This document shows positions 1 to 7,694 of a stretch of DNA of 19,185 nt, in pieces; position 1 is the first letter of the stretch, and each line of letters starts with the position of its first letter. A model generated the notes under the pieces. That model made no database searches. It was not told the DNA's origin and saw only the letters and a list, made by a program, of their open reading frames with translations. Source of the stretch: Bacteroidia bacterium (GTDB lineage Bacteria; Bacteroidota; Bacteroidia; Bacteroidales; GCA-2748055); contig JAUVKN010000035.1 of the NCBI GenBank assembly GCA_030596245.1, forward strand, positions 1 to 19,185, read 5' to 3'. The translations under genes and the position numbers were made by a program.

Positions 1-2
1 TT

Positions 3-1100
3 AAGCAACTTTCTGATTTTATCTTTCCCGCAGGGGAAGCCAGGTACTTTGTCACCCAACAAACTTTTTTTATTGCTGCGGCATCCCGGACCGAGTATGA
101 TGAGCGGTCAACCGTAATCAGGGAGCAGCTCTCCACCACCTGTGGTACACATTTACCAGCCACAAGCATTGTGGCACAGGCACCCATATGCGGAAACGAT
201 GTGGTCCTGGAGCTTATCTGTGCAAGGGCCTCTGAGGGCATAGAGGTACATTATAAATCGTTATCCGGACTGAGTTATACAGTGGTTGAACAGGCTGGTT
301 TTAAAACGGTCCATGCCGAAGGTTTGACGGGTGCTCCCGGAGAGAGCATCCTGGAGTCATCAGAGAGGGCATTTAATATTGCCATGAAGATACTGGAGGA
401 GGAGAGGCTATCCATACACCACATCATCAGGCAGTGGAATTACATTGAGAACATTGCCCGGGTTAAGGGCATTAAAAAGGAACACCAGAATTATCAGGTG
501 TTCAATGATGTGCGATCCCGTTATTATGACAAGGGTACCTTTGAAAATGGATACCCTGCTGCTACCGGTATCGGTATGACAACGGGAGGAGTGATCATTG
601 GATTTATCGCGCTCTCTCCGTCTGACCAGGTGTCAGTCAAACCCATACAGAATCCCGGGCAGATTGATGCACACAGGTATTCCGAACTTGTTCTGAAAGG
701 TACAGTATCCGAGGGACTTGCGCGGAAATGCACCCCTAAATTTGAACGGGCCAAAATGGTCTCCATTGGTTCAGGCCACTATATCTATGTATCCGGTACC
801 GCATCCATCCTGGGAGAGAAGACCATGCATGTGGGGGATGTGGAGAAACAGACCCTTACGACCATTGAGAATATCTTTCAACTTTTTTCAAAAGAGAACC
901 AGGAATTGCTGGGATTGGATTTTGATGTTTCTCAGATCAGGTTTTCCCACCTGAGGGCCTATGTGAAGTACAACAGGGACATTCCCATGGTGAAGAAGGT
1001 TTGCAAGTCAAAACTGAACAGCAACTCCTCACTTTTCCTGATATCAGATATCTGTCGTGAAGACCTGCTGGTGGAGATCGAGGGTGTTTTCACCTTATAG
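3..1100 (+). CDS. Chorismatase-like protein (FkbO/Hyg5/XanB2 family), 5'-partial
   Basis: The reading frame is open from base 3 with no stop, so the gene starts left of the window; the first in-window GTG (171) lies inside the conserved part and is not the real start. 365 codons are visible, close to the whole length of a chorismatase. Family-like segments in order: a Thr/Cys-rich stretch ending TSIVAQAP, then RQWNYIENI, NYQVFNDVRSRYY, YPAATGIG, YVSGTASI and the C-terminal DICREDLLVEIEG. Characterised family members hydrolyse chorismate to hydroxybenzoates or a dihydrodiol (XanB2 feeds aryl-polyene pigment, FkbO and Hyg5 feed polyketide starters). The Cys seven residues before the VEIE Glu resembles the Hyg5-type active site, from memory, so a 3-hydroxybenzoate product is only a suggestion. 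It belongs to the wider YjgF/RidA-like fold, so a plain RidA-type protein is the alternative. It is convergent with the next gene, only 15 bp apart, and has no evident link to the polysaccharide genes. Confidence 0.75.
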   Translation, partial: KQLSDFIFPAGEARYFVTQQTFFIAAASRTEYDERSTVIREQLSTTCGTHLPATSIVAQAPICGNDVVLELICARASEGIEVHYKSLSGLSYTVVEQAGFKTVHAEGLTGAPGESILESSERAFNIAMKILEEERLSIHHIIRQWNYIENIARVKGIKKEHQNYQVFNDVRSRYYDKGTFENGYPAATGIGMTTGGVIIGFIALSPSDQVSVKPIQNPGQIDAHRYSELVLKGTVSEGLARKCTPKFERAKMVSIGSGHYIYVSGTASILGEKTMHVGDVEKQTLTTIENIFQLFSKENQELLGLDFDVSQIRFSHLRAYVKYNRDIPMVKKVCKSKLNSNSSLFLISDICREDLLVEIEGVFTL

Positions 1101-1115
1101 CATCTGATGAAATAA

Positions 1116-2199
1116 TCAATCGGGTTTTACTTCAGGATCTACTTTCACGATGACCTTTTTGTAGCGTGTTAGTGAGGGCTCTCCATTGTCGGTCACTGAC
1201 AGGATAAAATGCATGGTCTGGGGATAACCCAACCCAGGGGCTTTGAAACTGGCCACTCTGGATTTTGCATTCTCCAGTTTCAGCCGATAGACTGAATTCC
1301 CCACCTTCCCAGCTTCCGTAATCCGGATGTTCACTGGAGCCCAATCCGTTGTTGATCAGGTAGAGGAAAGAGGGGGTATCTCCCTCCATCAGGTATGCCA
1401 CATCAGGGTATTGCGCTCCCAATGGACCGTGATTTTCCTGTATGTTCTCTTTGATCCAGGCCTTGCTGATTACCTCACGGTTACCACCAGGGAAACGGCC
1501 ATGAAATGTATCCCCCGAGATACCGCTCCAGGTGGCGAAATGGTATCCCTCTTTTCCAGCGTGCGAATAACCGGGCGTGCAGATATAGAACAGCCCGGGG
1601 TACCTGTTCCTCATCCATGGACCAGAATCATCCTGGTCTGAAATGGTATATACCCTAAGCTTTGAAACATAATTTTTTAGATCTTCCAGTGATGCGGTTT
1701 GCTCAAGTTTCCATAAGGCCTGGGCAAGGCAATTTGGTCCACCCCAGGCCAATACCCAGAGTGGACGGGAATCATCTTTTTTCAGGGTTTCGATAATCCA
1801 GTCAGAACCCCCGGAGTCTTTTCCTTCACCAACACCCTTCATTCCATACAGGGGAATCCCCACTTTTATTTTCTCCTTCAAATCCTCGTAGGCGGGGTAG
1901 CTCTCTTCATGTTTCTCCAGGTTGGGTTGTACCTCCTTATAGACTTCAAGAATTTCATAGATACGCCACTCAGCTGTTTTATCCGGCAGCCATATGGAGG
2001 TGGTGGCAATGATACCCTCCACCTCAAAATGGTTAGCATAGGTAAGGAACCGCACCAATGACTGGGCATCATCGGGTTCGTTTTCAATGTCTGTGAGCAC
2101 AATGACCCTGGGTTTTTCGGGATCCGTGGTTGCTTTGACCGCCTTGAATGCGAGAATCATGAAGAAACCAACAAACATCAACATCTTAAGCGATTTCAT
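1116..2199 (-). pseudogene. Sde182/DUF1593 nucleoside-hydrolase-like protein with internal deletion and frameshift
   Basis: The start chosen is the ATG at 2199 (MKSLKMLMFVGFFMIL..., a signal peptide) because AGGA lies just upstream; a GTG at 2241 only adds 14 residues ahead of it. The first ~290 codons encode a nucleoside-hydrolase-like domain: VIVLTDIENEPDDAQSLVRF is the Asp-rich metal-site motif, followed by GVGEGKDSGGSDWI, LAWGGPNCLAQAL, YTISDQDDSG, GPLGAQYPDVAY and HPDYGSW. After GSW the frame turns into nonsense and stops at 1132. The family's C-terminal beta domain resumes in another frame (ENAKSRVASFKAP, MHFILSVTDNGEPSLTRYKK) and ends at 1116. The family normally has a long connecting segment of roughly 100 or more residues between these parts; it is absent. 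Members are exported proteins found in polysaccharide loci; their activity is unclear to me. The present allele should give a truncated product with a ~60-residue aberrant tail. Confidence 0.85.
1308..1317 (-). other. Deletion junction in the DUF1593 gene
   Basis: On the minus strand this reads GGAAGCTGGG. In the upstream frame it encodes the end of the N-terminal domain (Gly-Ser-Trp-G). In the downstream frame it encodes Glu-Ala-Gly, matching the (Y)PEAG turn expected in the C-terminal domain. One decamer serving as both domain edges is what recombination between two direct repeats would leave. The placement rests on remembered family consensus. Confidence 0.6.
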
Positions 2200-2261
2200 A
2201 AATATTTTCCTAATGGGTTTATTCTTGGTAAATTGATCCACAAACAGAGCTAGTAAAACTA

Positions 2262-2450
2262 ATGAAAACCTTCAAATCCGGGGTGAATGATGATGGAAAA
2301 AATGTGCATTTATACTACAACTATTCATCTGAAGGAGTGAAATTTTCATACCTTCACTCCTCCGGCAAAGAACTGGTTTCTGGAAAATCAGTGGTAAAAG
2401 ATGAACTTCTGACCGTGAAGCCGTGGGATGTAATCATTATAGAGGAATGA
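2262..2450 (+). pseudogene. 3' remnant of a GH42-like beta-galactosidase
   Basis: This 62-codon frame reads SGVNDDGKNVHLYYNYSS, then GKELVSGKSVVKDELLTVKPWDVIIIEE. That is the C-terminal beta domain of GH42-type beta-galactosidases, where a G-x-N-x-x-GK-x-(I/V)H-YY-NYS strand and a final PW-x-(V/I)-x-I-x-E strand are typical. A whole GH42 enzyme has well over 600 residues, so only the tail is left. The frame is closed by a stop at 2229, and recognisable homology starts near 2280; the 5' break therefore lies between the DUF1593 start and about 2280. Its stop codon overlaps an ATG (2447) of the sulfatase frame in an ATGA arrangement, suggesting that the intact gene was once translationally coupled to the sulfatase. 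An independent small protein is unlikely because of the family match. Confidence 0.65.
2441..2446 (+). promoter_or_regulatory. Ribosome binding site AGAGGA that sets the sulfatase start
   Basis: AGAGGA sits directly against the ATG at 2447, six bases before the ATG at 2453 and twelve before the ATG at 2459. The spacing favours 2453. All three starts give the same lipoprotein signal peptide. Confidence 0.5.
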
Positions 2451-2452
2451 AA

Positions 2453-3997
2453 ATGACCATGAAAATTCGAACCAGCATTATTTTGACAATTGGAGTTTTA
2501 CTGTTTTCAGGGTGTACCCCGAAAACAGAGGAGAAGGGACTTAGTAAACCTAATATCATATTTATCCTGGCAGATGACCTGGGTTATGGTGAACTTGGAT
2601 GTTATGGACAGGAGTTGATCGAGACACCGAATATCGACAGGATGGCTGCTAATGGTATGAGATTTACCCAGCACTATTCCGGATCGCCGGTTTGCGCACC
2701 TTCCAGGTGTGTACTCCTTACCGGATTACACAGCGGACATGCCTACATAAGGGGAAATGATGAGTGGAAGGAGCGTGGGATGGTGTGGGATTATCGTGCC
2801 ATGATCGCCGATTCAACCCTGGAAGGACAGCGGCCCATACCCTCAGATGCCATCACCATTGGGAAATTATTACAGTCAGAAGGATATAAAACCGGGATGA
2901 TTGGTAAATGGGGATTGGGTGCTCCCAATACGCATGGTATTCCGACACGTCAGGGATTTGACTTTTTCTGTGGATACAATTGTCAGCGTCAGGCCCACAC
3001 CTACTATCCGGTACATCTCTATTTAAATGAAAACCGCCTCCATCTTGAAAACGATACTGTAGCCCCCAACACGAAACTGGAAGAGGGGGCCGATCCCCTT
3101 GACATGGGTAGTTATAGCAGTTACAATCTTCAAACTTATGCTCCTGATGTGATGTTTTCAGAGATGATCAAATTTATCGAACAAAACAGGGAGGAACCAT
3201 TTTTCTTCTATTGGGCTTCTCCCATTCCTCACAATCCCCTTCAGGCACCCGGTAAATGGGTAGATTACTATGTGGAAAAGTTTGGAGATGAACCACCCTA
3301 CCCGGGCGATAAGGGTTACTTCCCGCATCGATATCCGCATGCCGCCTATGCTGCCATGATCTCATACCTGGATGAACGGGTTGGAGACCTTGTCGCAAAA
3401 CTGAAGGAGGAGGGTTTGTATGAAAATACACTGATCATTTTTACTTCTGACAATGGTCCCACCTATAGTGGTGGTGCTGACTCGCAGTGGTTTAATTCGG
3501 CAGGCCCTTTCAGATCAGACAGGGGATGGGCAAAGGGTTACGTGCATGAAGGAGGGATCCGTGTCCCATTGATTGCCAGCTGGCCAGGAAAGATCGAGTC
3601 TGGTACCGAATCAGATCACATCTCCGCATTCTGGGACCTTTTACCCACCCTGTGCGATGTGGCAGGAGCAGATATTCCTGAAGATTTGGATGGGATCAGC
3701 TATTTACCCGAACTATTAGGTGAGGGTGATCAGGTAGAGCATCCTTTCCTCTATTGGGAGTTTCCTGCGTACAATGGTCAGCAGGCAGTTCGGATGAACC
3801 AGTGGAAAGCGATCCGCAAGGATATCTTTGAAGGAAACCTCAAGCTGGAGCTTTACAACCTTGAGACGGATATTCAGGAGCAGCAAAATGTGGCTGAAGA
3901 GAACCCTGAAATTATCCGGCAGATGGAGCTAATTATGCAACAGGAGCACATTCCTGCAGAAATTGACCGATTCAAAATGGAAGCCCTGGGAGATTAA
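2453..3997 (+). CDS. S1-family sulfatase, lipoprotein
   Basis: A 514-residue type I sulfatase that hydrolyses a sulfate ester on a glycan. The signal peptide ends in the lipobox LFSGC (Cys21), so the enzyme is lipid-anchored, in the periplasm or at the surface. The catalytic motif is CAPSR, with Cys81 the residue converted to formylglycine; metal ligands are Asp41-Asp42 (LADDLG) and TSDNG. HEGGIRVPLIASWPG completes the core. The usual GKWHLG motif is GKWGLG here, which also occurs in a subgroup carrying GYNCQRQAH, so it is probably not a defect. The sulfation position cannot be told from sequence alone. The gene sits between the GH42 remnant and the fusion sulfatase on the same strand, with 73 bp to the latter; a shared transcript is likely. 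Confidence 0.93.
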   Translation: MTMKIRTSIILTIGVLLFSGCTPKTEEKGLSKPNIIFILADDLGYGELGCYGQELIETPNIDRMAANGMRFTQHYSGSPVCAPSRCVLLTGLHSGHAYIRGNDEWKERGMVWDYRAMIADSTLEGQRPIPSDAITIGKLLQSEGYKTGMIGKWGLGAPNTHGIPTRQGFDFFCGYNCQRQAHTYYPVHLYLNENRLHLENDTVAPNTKLEEGADPLDMGSYSSYNLQTYAPDVMFSEMIKFIEQNREEPFFFYWASPIPHNPLQAPGKWVDYYVEKFGDEPPYPGDKGYFPHRYPHAAYAAMISYLDERVGDLVAKLKEEGLYENTLIIFTSDNGPTYSGGADSQWFNSAGPFRSDRGWAKGYVHEGGIRVPLIASWPGKIESGTESDHISAFWDLLPTLCDVAGADIPEDLDGISYLPELLGEGDQVEHPFLYWEFPAYNGQQAVRMNQWKAIRKDIFEGNLKLELYNLETDIQEQQNVAEENPEIIRQMELIMQQEHIPAEIDRFKMEALGD

Positions 3998-4070
3998 ATC
4001 AACGAGTAAACCATAAATATTCATTTTTCCCCATATTTTCATGAAGCAAATGGGATTGTATGAACACAGT

Positions 4071-6971
4071 ATGAGGAAACGAAATTATTACTTCTTTTTA
4101 ATATTGGCAATCACTGTTTCAGGTCTGACAGGATGCAACACGAAGGTTCAAACGGATGAGAATCAGAAGCCCAACTTCCTGTTTATTCTGGTTGATGACC
4201 TGGGAAAAGAGTGGATATCTGCCTACGGGGCCGATTCGGTCGAAACACCTGCCATCGATGCGCTGGCGGCCTCCGGAATGATTTTCCATAATGCCTATTC
4301 CATGCCCCAGTGCACACCAAGCAGGGTTACCCTTCTGACAGGTGAGTATCCTTTCAATCACGGGTGGATCAACCATTATGATGTACCGAGGTGGGGCCAT
4401 GGAGCTAAATTTGATCCCGAAAGAAATGCTTCTTTTGCAGCCATTTTAAGAGAGAACGGATATAAAACATGTACAGCCGGAAAATGGCAGATCAATGATT
4501 TCAGGCTGGAGCCGGATATTATGGTAAAGGCGGGGTTTGATGAGTACTGCATGTGGACAGGTGGTGAGGGAGGTAATGAAAGGGTCAGCAGTAAGCGCTA
4601 CTGGGATCCATACATTCATACCAAAAATGGGAGCAGGGTGTATGAAGGGGAATTCGGACCTGATATTTTCTCTGATTTTATTGTAGGTTTTATGAGGGAG
4701 AACCGGGAGCATCCGATGTGCATCTATTACCCCATGGTATTAACACATGGTCCCCTGGTACATACACCACTGGAACCTGATGCTTCAACCAGAATGGAGA
4801 AGCACAAAGCCATGGTCAGATATACCGATTATATTGTTGAAAAGCTTGTTAAGGAGCTTGACCTGCTGGGTATAAGAGACCATACTTACCTGATTTTCAC
4901 TACGGATAACGGGACTGCCGTAAGTATCATTGGGAGCAGGGACAGTTACCTCATAAGGGGAGGTAAAACCTTTCTGACTGAAAACGGGGTGAACGCACCT
5001 TTTATCGTCAGTAATCCTGGTACGGTAGAAGCTGGTACTGAAACCGAAGCGCTGATAGATTTTACAGATATTTTACCCACGTTTCTTGATCTGGCAGGAT
5101 TGGAGATACCGGAAACCCTGAAAGTCGACGGAAAATCTTTTTCGGGAGTGATCCATTCAAAGGAGAATTTTAGTCAGAAAGGTTGGATCCTTGCAATGGG
5201 AAGCCGCACTGGTCGGATTGGGGATGATGGAATGATCAGGAACTGGTATGAATTCAGGGACAGAACCCTGCGTGATGAACGGTACAAGATATATGTGGAT
5301 ACACTGAAAAATATCAACCGGATTTTTGATCTGGAGAACGACCCGCATGAACTCAATAATCTTATCACAAGTGAAGATGGGGATATCCCGGAAATTCTTG
5401 CGAAGTATGAGGAAATTGTAGGCCAATTGCCGGACAGAGATCAGCATCCGGATTACACACCACTGGATACCTCTATTTATAATATTCCACCCGGGAATCT
5501 GGTGAGAAGTCACCACAAGGGCCGGCGTGATAATATGTCTCCGGTTGTGGAACAATTAAGAGAAAGCAGACCCAATATCATCCTTTGCATGGCAGATGAC
5601 CTGGGCTGGGGAGATGTGGGCTACAATGGAAATCACATCATCAGGACCCCGAACCTGGATGAGATGGCCGCAGCGGGGATACAGTTCAACAGGTTTTATT
5701 CAGGATCTTCAGTTTGCTCCCCTACCAGAGGTAGCTGTCTTACAGGGAGGAATCCATTTCGTTACGGTGTTTATACCGCCAACAGGGGACATTTGAAAGA
5801 AGAGGAGGTCGCACTGCCTGAGATTTTTAAGGAGTTGGGTTATGCCACCGGGCATTTTGGGAAATGGCACCTGGGTACCATGACACCGGATTATTCCGGA
5901 AAAGGAAACAACAGGCATCCGGAGCACAACTACATGACCCCGGGGATGACCGGGTTTGAGGAGTGGTTTTCCACAGAGTATGCGGTAGCTACCTATAATC
6001 CATACGATCCGGAAAACAAACACAATCAGGTGGGTGATCCCAGGGCTCTTTACTGGCATAACGGAGTGAACATTGTCGGGGGATTGACAGGATGCGATTC
6101 AAAGATCATCATGGACAAGGCTATTTCTTTTATCCGGAGATCGGTGAAGAAGAAACAACCTTTTTTTGCAGTCATATGGTTCCATGCTCCGCACGCACCG
6201 GTGGTCGGAAATCCTGAGTATATGGAGAAGTTATACGGGGAGTACAGTGAGAATGAACAACACTACTACAGTGTGGTTACTGCACTGGATGCCCAGGTGG
6301 GACGATTGCGTGGTACGCTGAAAGACCTGGGGATTGCAGATAATACCATTCTTTGTTTCACCAGTGATAATGGTCCGGAAGGAAATCCGGGAAAGAGTGC
6401 CCGTTTTCAGGGTTCAGCCAAACCCTTCAGGGGGCGTAAGCGAAGCCTTTATGAGGGTGGAGTGAGGGTGCCCGGGATCATTGAATATCCGGCCAGGTTC
6501 GGAGAACACCGCGAAATTGACGTTCCCTGCGTTACGAGCGATTATTTCCCCACTTTCTGTGAGATGATGGGGCTGGATATACAGGAATATGAGCGGCCCT
6601 ATGACGGGATCAGCCTCTGGGATATTATGACAGGGAAACAAACCGAAAGGAAAAGTCCCATTGGATTCCAGTTCGGCATGCAGAAAAGCATGGTGGATGA
6701 TCAATACAAACTGGTGAATAACCTGGGAGATGAACGTCACAAATCTGATAACGGGACAGTGCCTATGGCCGATTATGAGCTTTATGACCTGGTTAACGAT
6801 CCCTATGAGACGGAAAACATCATTGATCAGCATCCGGATGTGGCAGGTCAGATGATCCGTCAACTTGATCGGTGGGTTGCTGCTTGCCAGCAAAGCGATG
6901 AGGGAGCGGATTACCAGCAGGAATCAAAGATCCAGGACAATCCTCAGGTTCTCCCTGGTGGTATTGACTAA
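4071..6971 (+). CDS. Tandem double-sulfatase fusion, lipoprotein
   Basis: One uninterrupted frame carries two complete S1 sulfatase domains. The ATG at 4071 is preferred over 4041 because it begins the signal peptide MRKRNYYFFLILAITVSGLTGC (lipobox Cys22). Residue numbers here follow that 966-residue protein. Domain 1 (about 34-480) has LVDDLG, CTPSR with Cys81, AGKWQIND and TTDNG. A linker ending NLVRSHHKGRRDN leads to domain 2 (about 499-945), with CMADDLGWGD, CSPTR with Cys549, GKWHLG, TSDNGPEG and YEGGVRVPG. Both active sites look intact and the two domains differ clearly in sequence, so they should remove different sulfates. Domain 2 lacks its own signal peptide; an in-frame ATG at 5535 has no good ribosome site. 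The last ~15 residues lie over the 3' end of the convergent mazF-like gene and go beyond where such domains usually end (near DEGADY). Confidence 0.9.
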   Translation: MRKRNYYFFLILAITVSGLTGCNTKVQTDENQKPNFLFILVDDLGKEWISAYGADSVETPAIDALAASGMIFHNAYSMPQCTPSRVTLLTGEYPFNHGWINHYDVPRWGHGAKFDPERNASFAAILRENGYKTCTAGKWQINDFRLEPDIMVKAGFDEYCMWTGGEGGNERVSSKRYWDPYIHTKNGSRVYEGEFGPDIFSDFIVGFMRENREHPMCIYYPMVLTHGPLVHTPLEPDASTRMEKHKAMVRYTDYIVEKLVKELDLLGIRDHTYLIFTTDNGTAVSIIGSRDSYLIRGGKTFLTENGVNAPFIVSNPGTVEAGTETEALIDFTDILPTFLDLAGLEIPETLKVDGKSFSGVIHSKENFSQKGWILAMGSRTGRIGDDGMIRNWYEFRDRTLRDERYKIYVDTLKNINRIFDLENDPHELNNLITSEDGDIPEILAKYEEIVGQLPDRDQHPDYTPLDTSIYNIPPGNLVRSHHKGRRDNMSPVVEQLRESRPNIILCMADDLGWGDVGYNGNHIIRTPNLDEMAAAGIQFNRFYSGSSVCSPTRGSCLTGRNPFRYGVYTANRGHLKEEEVALPEIFKELGYATGHFGKWHLGTMTPDYSGKGNNRHPEHNYMTPGMTGFEEWFSTEYAVATYNPYDPENKHNQVGDPRALYWHNGVNIVGGLTGCDSKIIMDKAISFIRRSVKKKQPFFAVIWFHAPHAPVVGNPEYMEKLYGEYSENEQHYYSVVTALDAQVGRLRGTLKDLGIADNTILCFTSDNGPEGNPGKSARFQGSAKPFRGRKRSLYEGGVRVPGIIEYPARFGEHREIDVPCVTSDYFPTFCEMMGLDIQEYERPYDGISLWDIMTGKQTERKSPIGFQFGMQKSMVDDQYKLVNNLGDERHKSDNGTVPMADYELYDLVNDPYETENIIDQHPDVAGQMIRQLDRWVAACQQSDEGADYQQESKIQDNPQVLPGGID

Positions 6972-7268
6972 TGAACCAGGCAAATCCCCAATTTTCTTTA
7001 TTAAACGCCTGTTATCGATGGCTCTTAATTGATCGACAATTATATCGCACTCCTGGTGAAGATTAGTCATCCCTTTTTTAAGATGGACCCTTAACAGATC
7101 CGATTTCATAATTACGTTGGAGGTGACGGGACATATAAGTGTTGAAGGATGTGGGATCTTATTAAGAAGGTCAGTTTGGACCACCATCACAGGTCGTGTT
7201 TTTCGGGGCTCTGTCCCGATTCGGGGATTCAAATCTGCCAACCAGATTTCATATTGTCTAATCTCCAT
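6924..7268 (-). CDS. mazF: MazF/PemK-family toxin endoribonuclease
   Basis: A 114-residue protein of usual MazF length. It begins EIRQYEIWLADLNPRIGTEP and contains KTRPVMVVQTDLLN, STLICPVTSN and IIVDQLRAID, which are the conserved strands of this mRNA-cleaving toxin family. The start at 7268 is chosen because the family begins with the (V/I)xxGxIWxxDL-like strand. Translation starts inside the antitoxin gene, with 11 bp overlap, which indicates coupled translation. The 3' end overlaps the convergent double-sulfatase gene by 48 bp. Its natural C-terminus (TRENLRIVLDL) is family-like, so the overlap seems to have been imposed on the sulfatase rather than on the toxin. Confidence 0.9.
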   Translation of the reverse strand: MEIRQYEIWLADLNPRIGTEPRKTRPVMVVQTDLLNKIPHPSTLICPVTSNVIMKSDLLRVHLKKGMTNLHQECDIIVDQLRAIDNRRLIKKIGDLPGSLVNTTRENLRIVLDL

Positions 7269-7488
7269 AATCGAACTCCTCAAAATCTCTAAGAATATTC
7301 ATGGAATCCTCTTTTACAATACCTGATTCCTCTTGAAGTTTATGCTTAAGCATTAGTCTCTTCTGATGCTTGTTGTAAAAATCAATTGCTTCATTAATAT
7401 ACCTGTTCCTTGGTTTTTTCATCAGCGCTACTATTTTTTCAGTTTCACTGAAAATTAATTCATCTAAGTTTAGTGATATATTCTTCAT
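7258..7488 (-). CDS. Ribbon-helix-helix antitoxin partner of the MazF-like toxin
   Basis: A 76-residue protein. The N-terminus ISLNLDELIFSETEKIVALM plus PRNRYINEAIDFYNKHQ fits a ribbon-helix-helix DNA-binding domain: a short strand, then two helices. The charged tail (EESGIVKEDSMNILRDFEEF) would wrap the toxin. It precedes and overlaps the toxin gene, the normal order for such pairs. Autoregulation is likely because 12-bp direct repeats overlap its promoter and lie six bases before its start codon. The exact antitoxin subfamily is not clear to me; it is not a classic AbrB-type MazE. Confidence 0.82.
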   Translation of the reverse strand: MKNISLNLDELIFSETEKIVALMKKPRNRYINEAIDFYNKHQKRLMLKHKLQEESGIVKEDSMNILRDFEEFDYGD

Positions 7489-7493
7489 ATTAT

Positions 7494-7518
7494 AAATATA
7501 TATAGCAAATATATATAG
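7494..7518. repeat. 12-bp direct repeat, candidate antitoxin operator
   Basis: Two exact copies of AAATATATATAG (7494-7505 and 7507-7518) are separated by one base. They overlap the -7 element and the expected transcription start of the toxin-antitoxin promoter, so binding of the RHH antitoxin here would shut off the pair. The low complexity of the sequence lowers confidence. Confidence 0.45.
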
Positions 7519-7537
7519 ATATTATATATAATGCAAA
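7506..7537 (-). promoter_or_regulatory. Bacteroides-type promoter of the toxin-antitoxin pair
   Basis: On the minus strand there is TTTG (7534-7537), a 20-bp spacer, then TATATTTG (7506-7513). This is an exact match to the Bacteroidota housekeeping promoter TTTG-N19/21-TAnnTTTG. The start of transcription would fall near 7500, leaving a leader of only about a dozen bases before the antitoxin ATG at 7488. Confidence 0.7.
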
Positions 7538-7668
7538 TATGATTAGGAGATATGTCTTTTATGGTTTTGGGGCATTTATTGATTGATCACGTTTTGGTTA
7601 TTTAATACGCATCTAACCTAATAAATGTATTACTTTTAAGCAGAGACGTCAGTGAAATAGAAGAGTTG

Positions 7669-7686
7669 ATATGTTGTACAGCATAT
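7669..7686. promoter_or_regulatory. 18-bp near-palindrome, candidate operator
   Basis: The sequence ATATGTTGTACAGCATAT matches its own reverse complement at 16 of 18 positions, with a TGTACA core. It lies about 130 bp upstream of the likely transcription start of the sugar operon. A dimeric repressor such as a GntR-type protein is a plausible binder, but no regulator gene is in the window. Confidence 0.4.
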
Positions 7687-7694
7687 TTTGATCT

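Noticed and set aside
171..1100. GTG at 171 as start of the first gene
   Set aside because: The frame is open back to the window edge and the upstream residues look like conserved protein, so the gene is cut by the edge rather than starting here.
1116..1334. A separate small gene ending at 1116
   Set aside because: Its protein is the C-terminal domain of the same DUF1593 gene continued in another frame.
2262..2450. A genuine 62-residue small protein
   Set aside because: The residues match the C-terminal strands of GH42 enzymes, and the start codon has no ribosome site, so a gene remnant is the better reading.
6414..6893. 159-codon open frame on the minus strand inside the double sulfatase
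   Set aside because: It is antisense to sulfatase domain 2, has no recognisable motif or ribosome site, and is explained by codon bias of the real gene.
5535..6971. Second sulfatase as a separate gene starting at the internal ATG
   Set aside because: There is no stop codon between the domains, no clear ribosome site, and no signal peptide for an enzyme that must act outside the cytoplasm. Internal initiation remains a minor possibility.
7494..7518. CRISPR-like or mobile-element repeat
   Set aside because: There are just two 12-bp copies of low-complexity AT sequence with a one-base gap; a promoter-linked operator is a better fit, and no cas or transposase gene is present.
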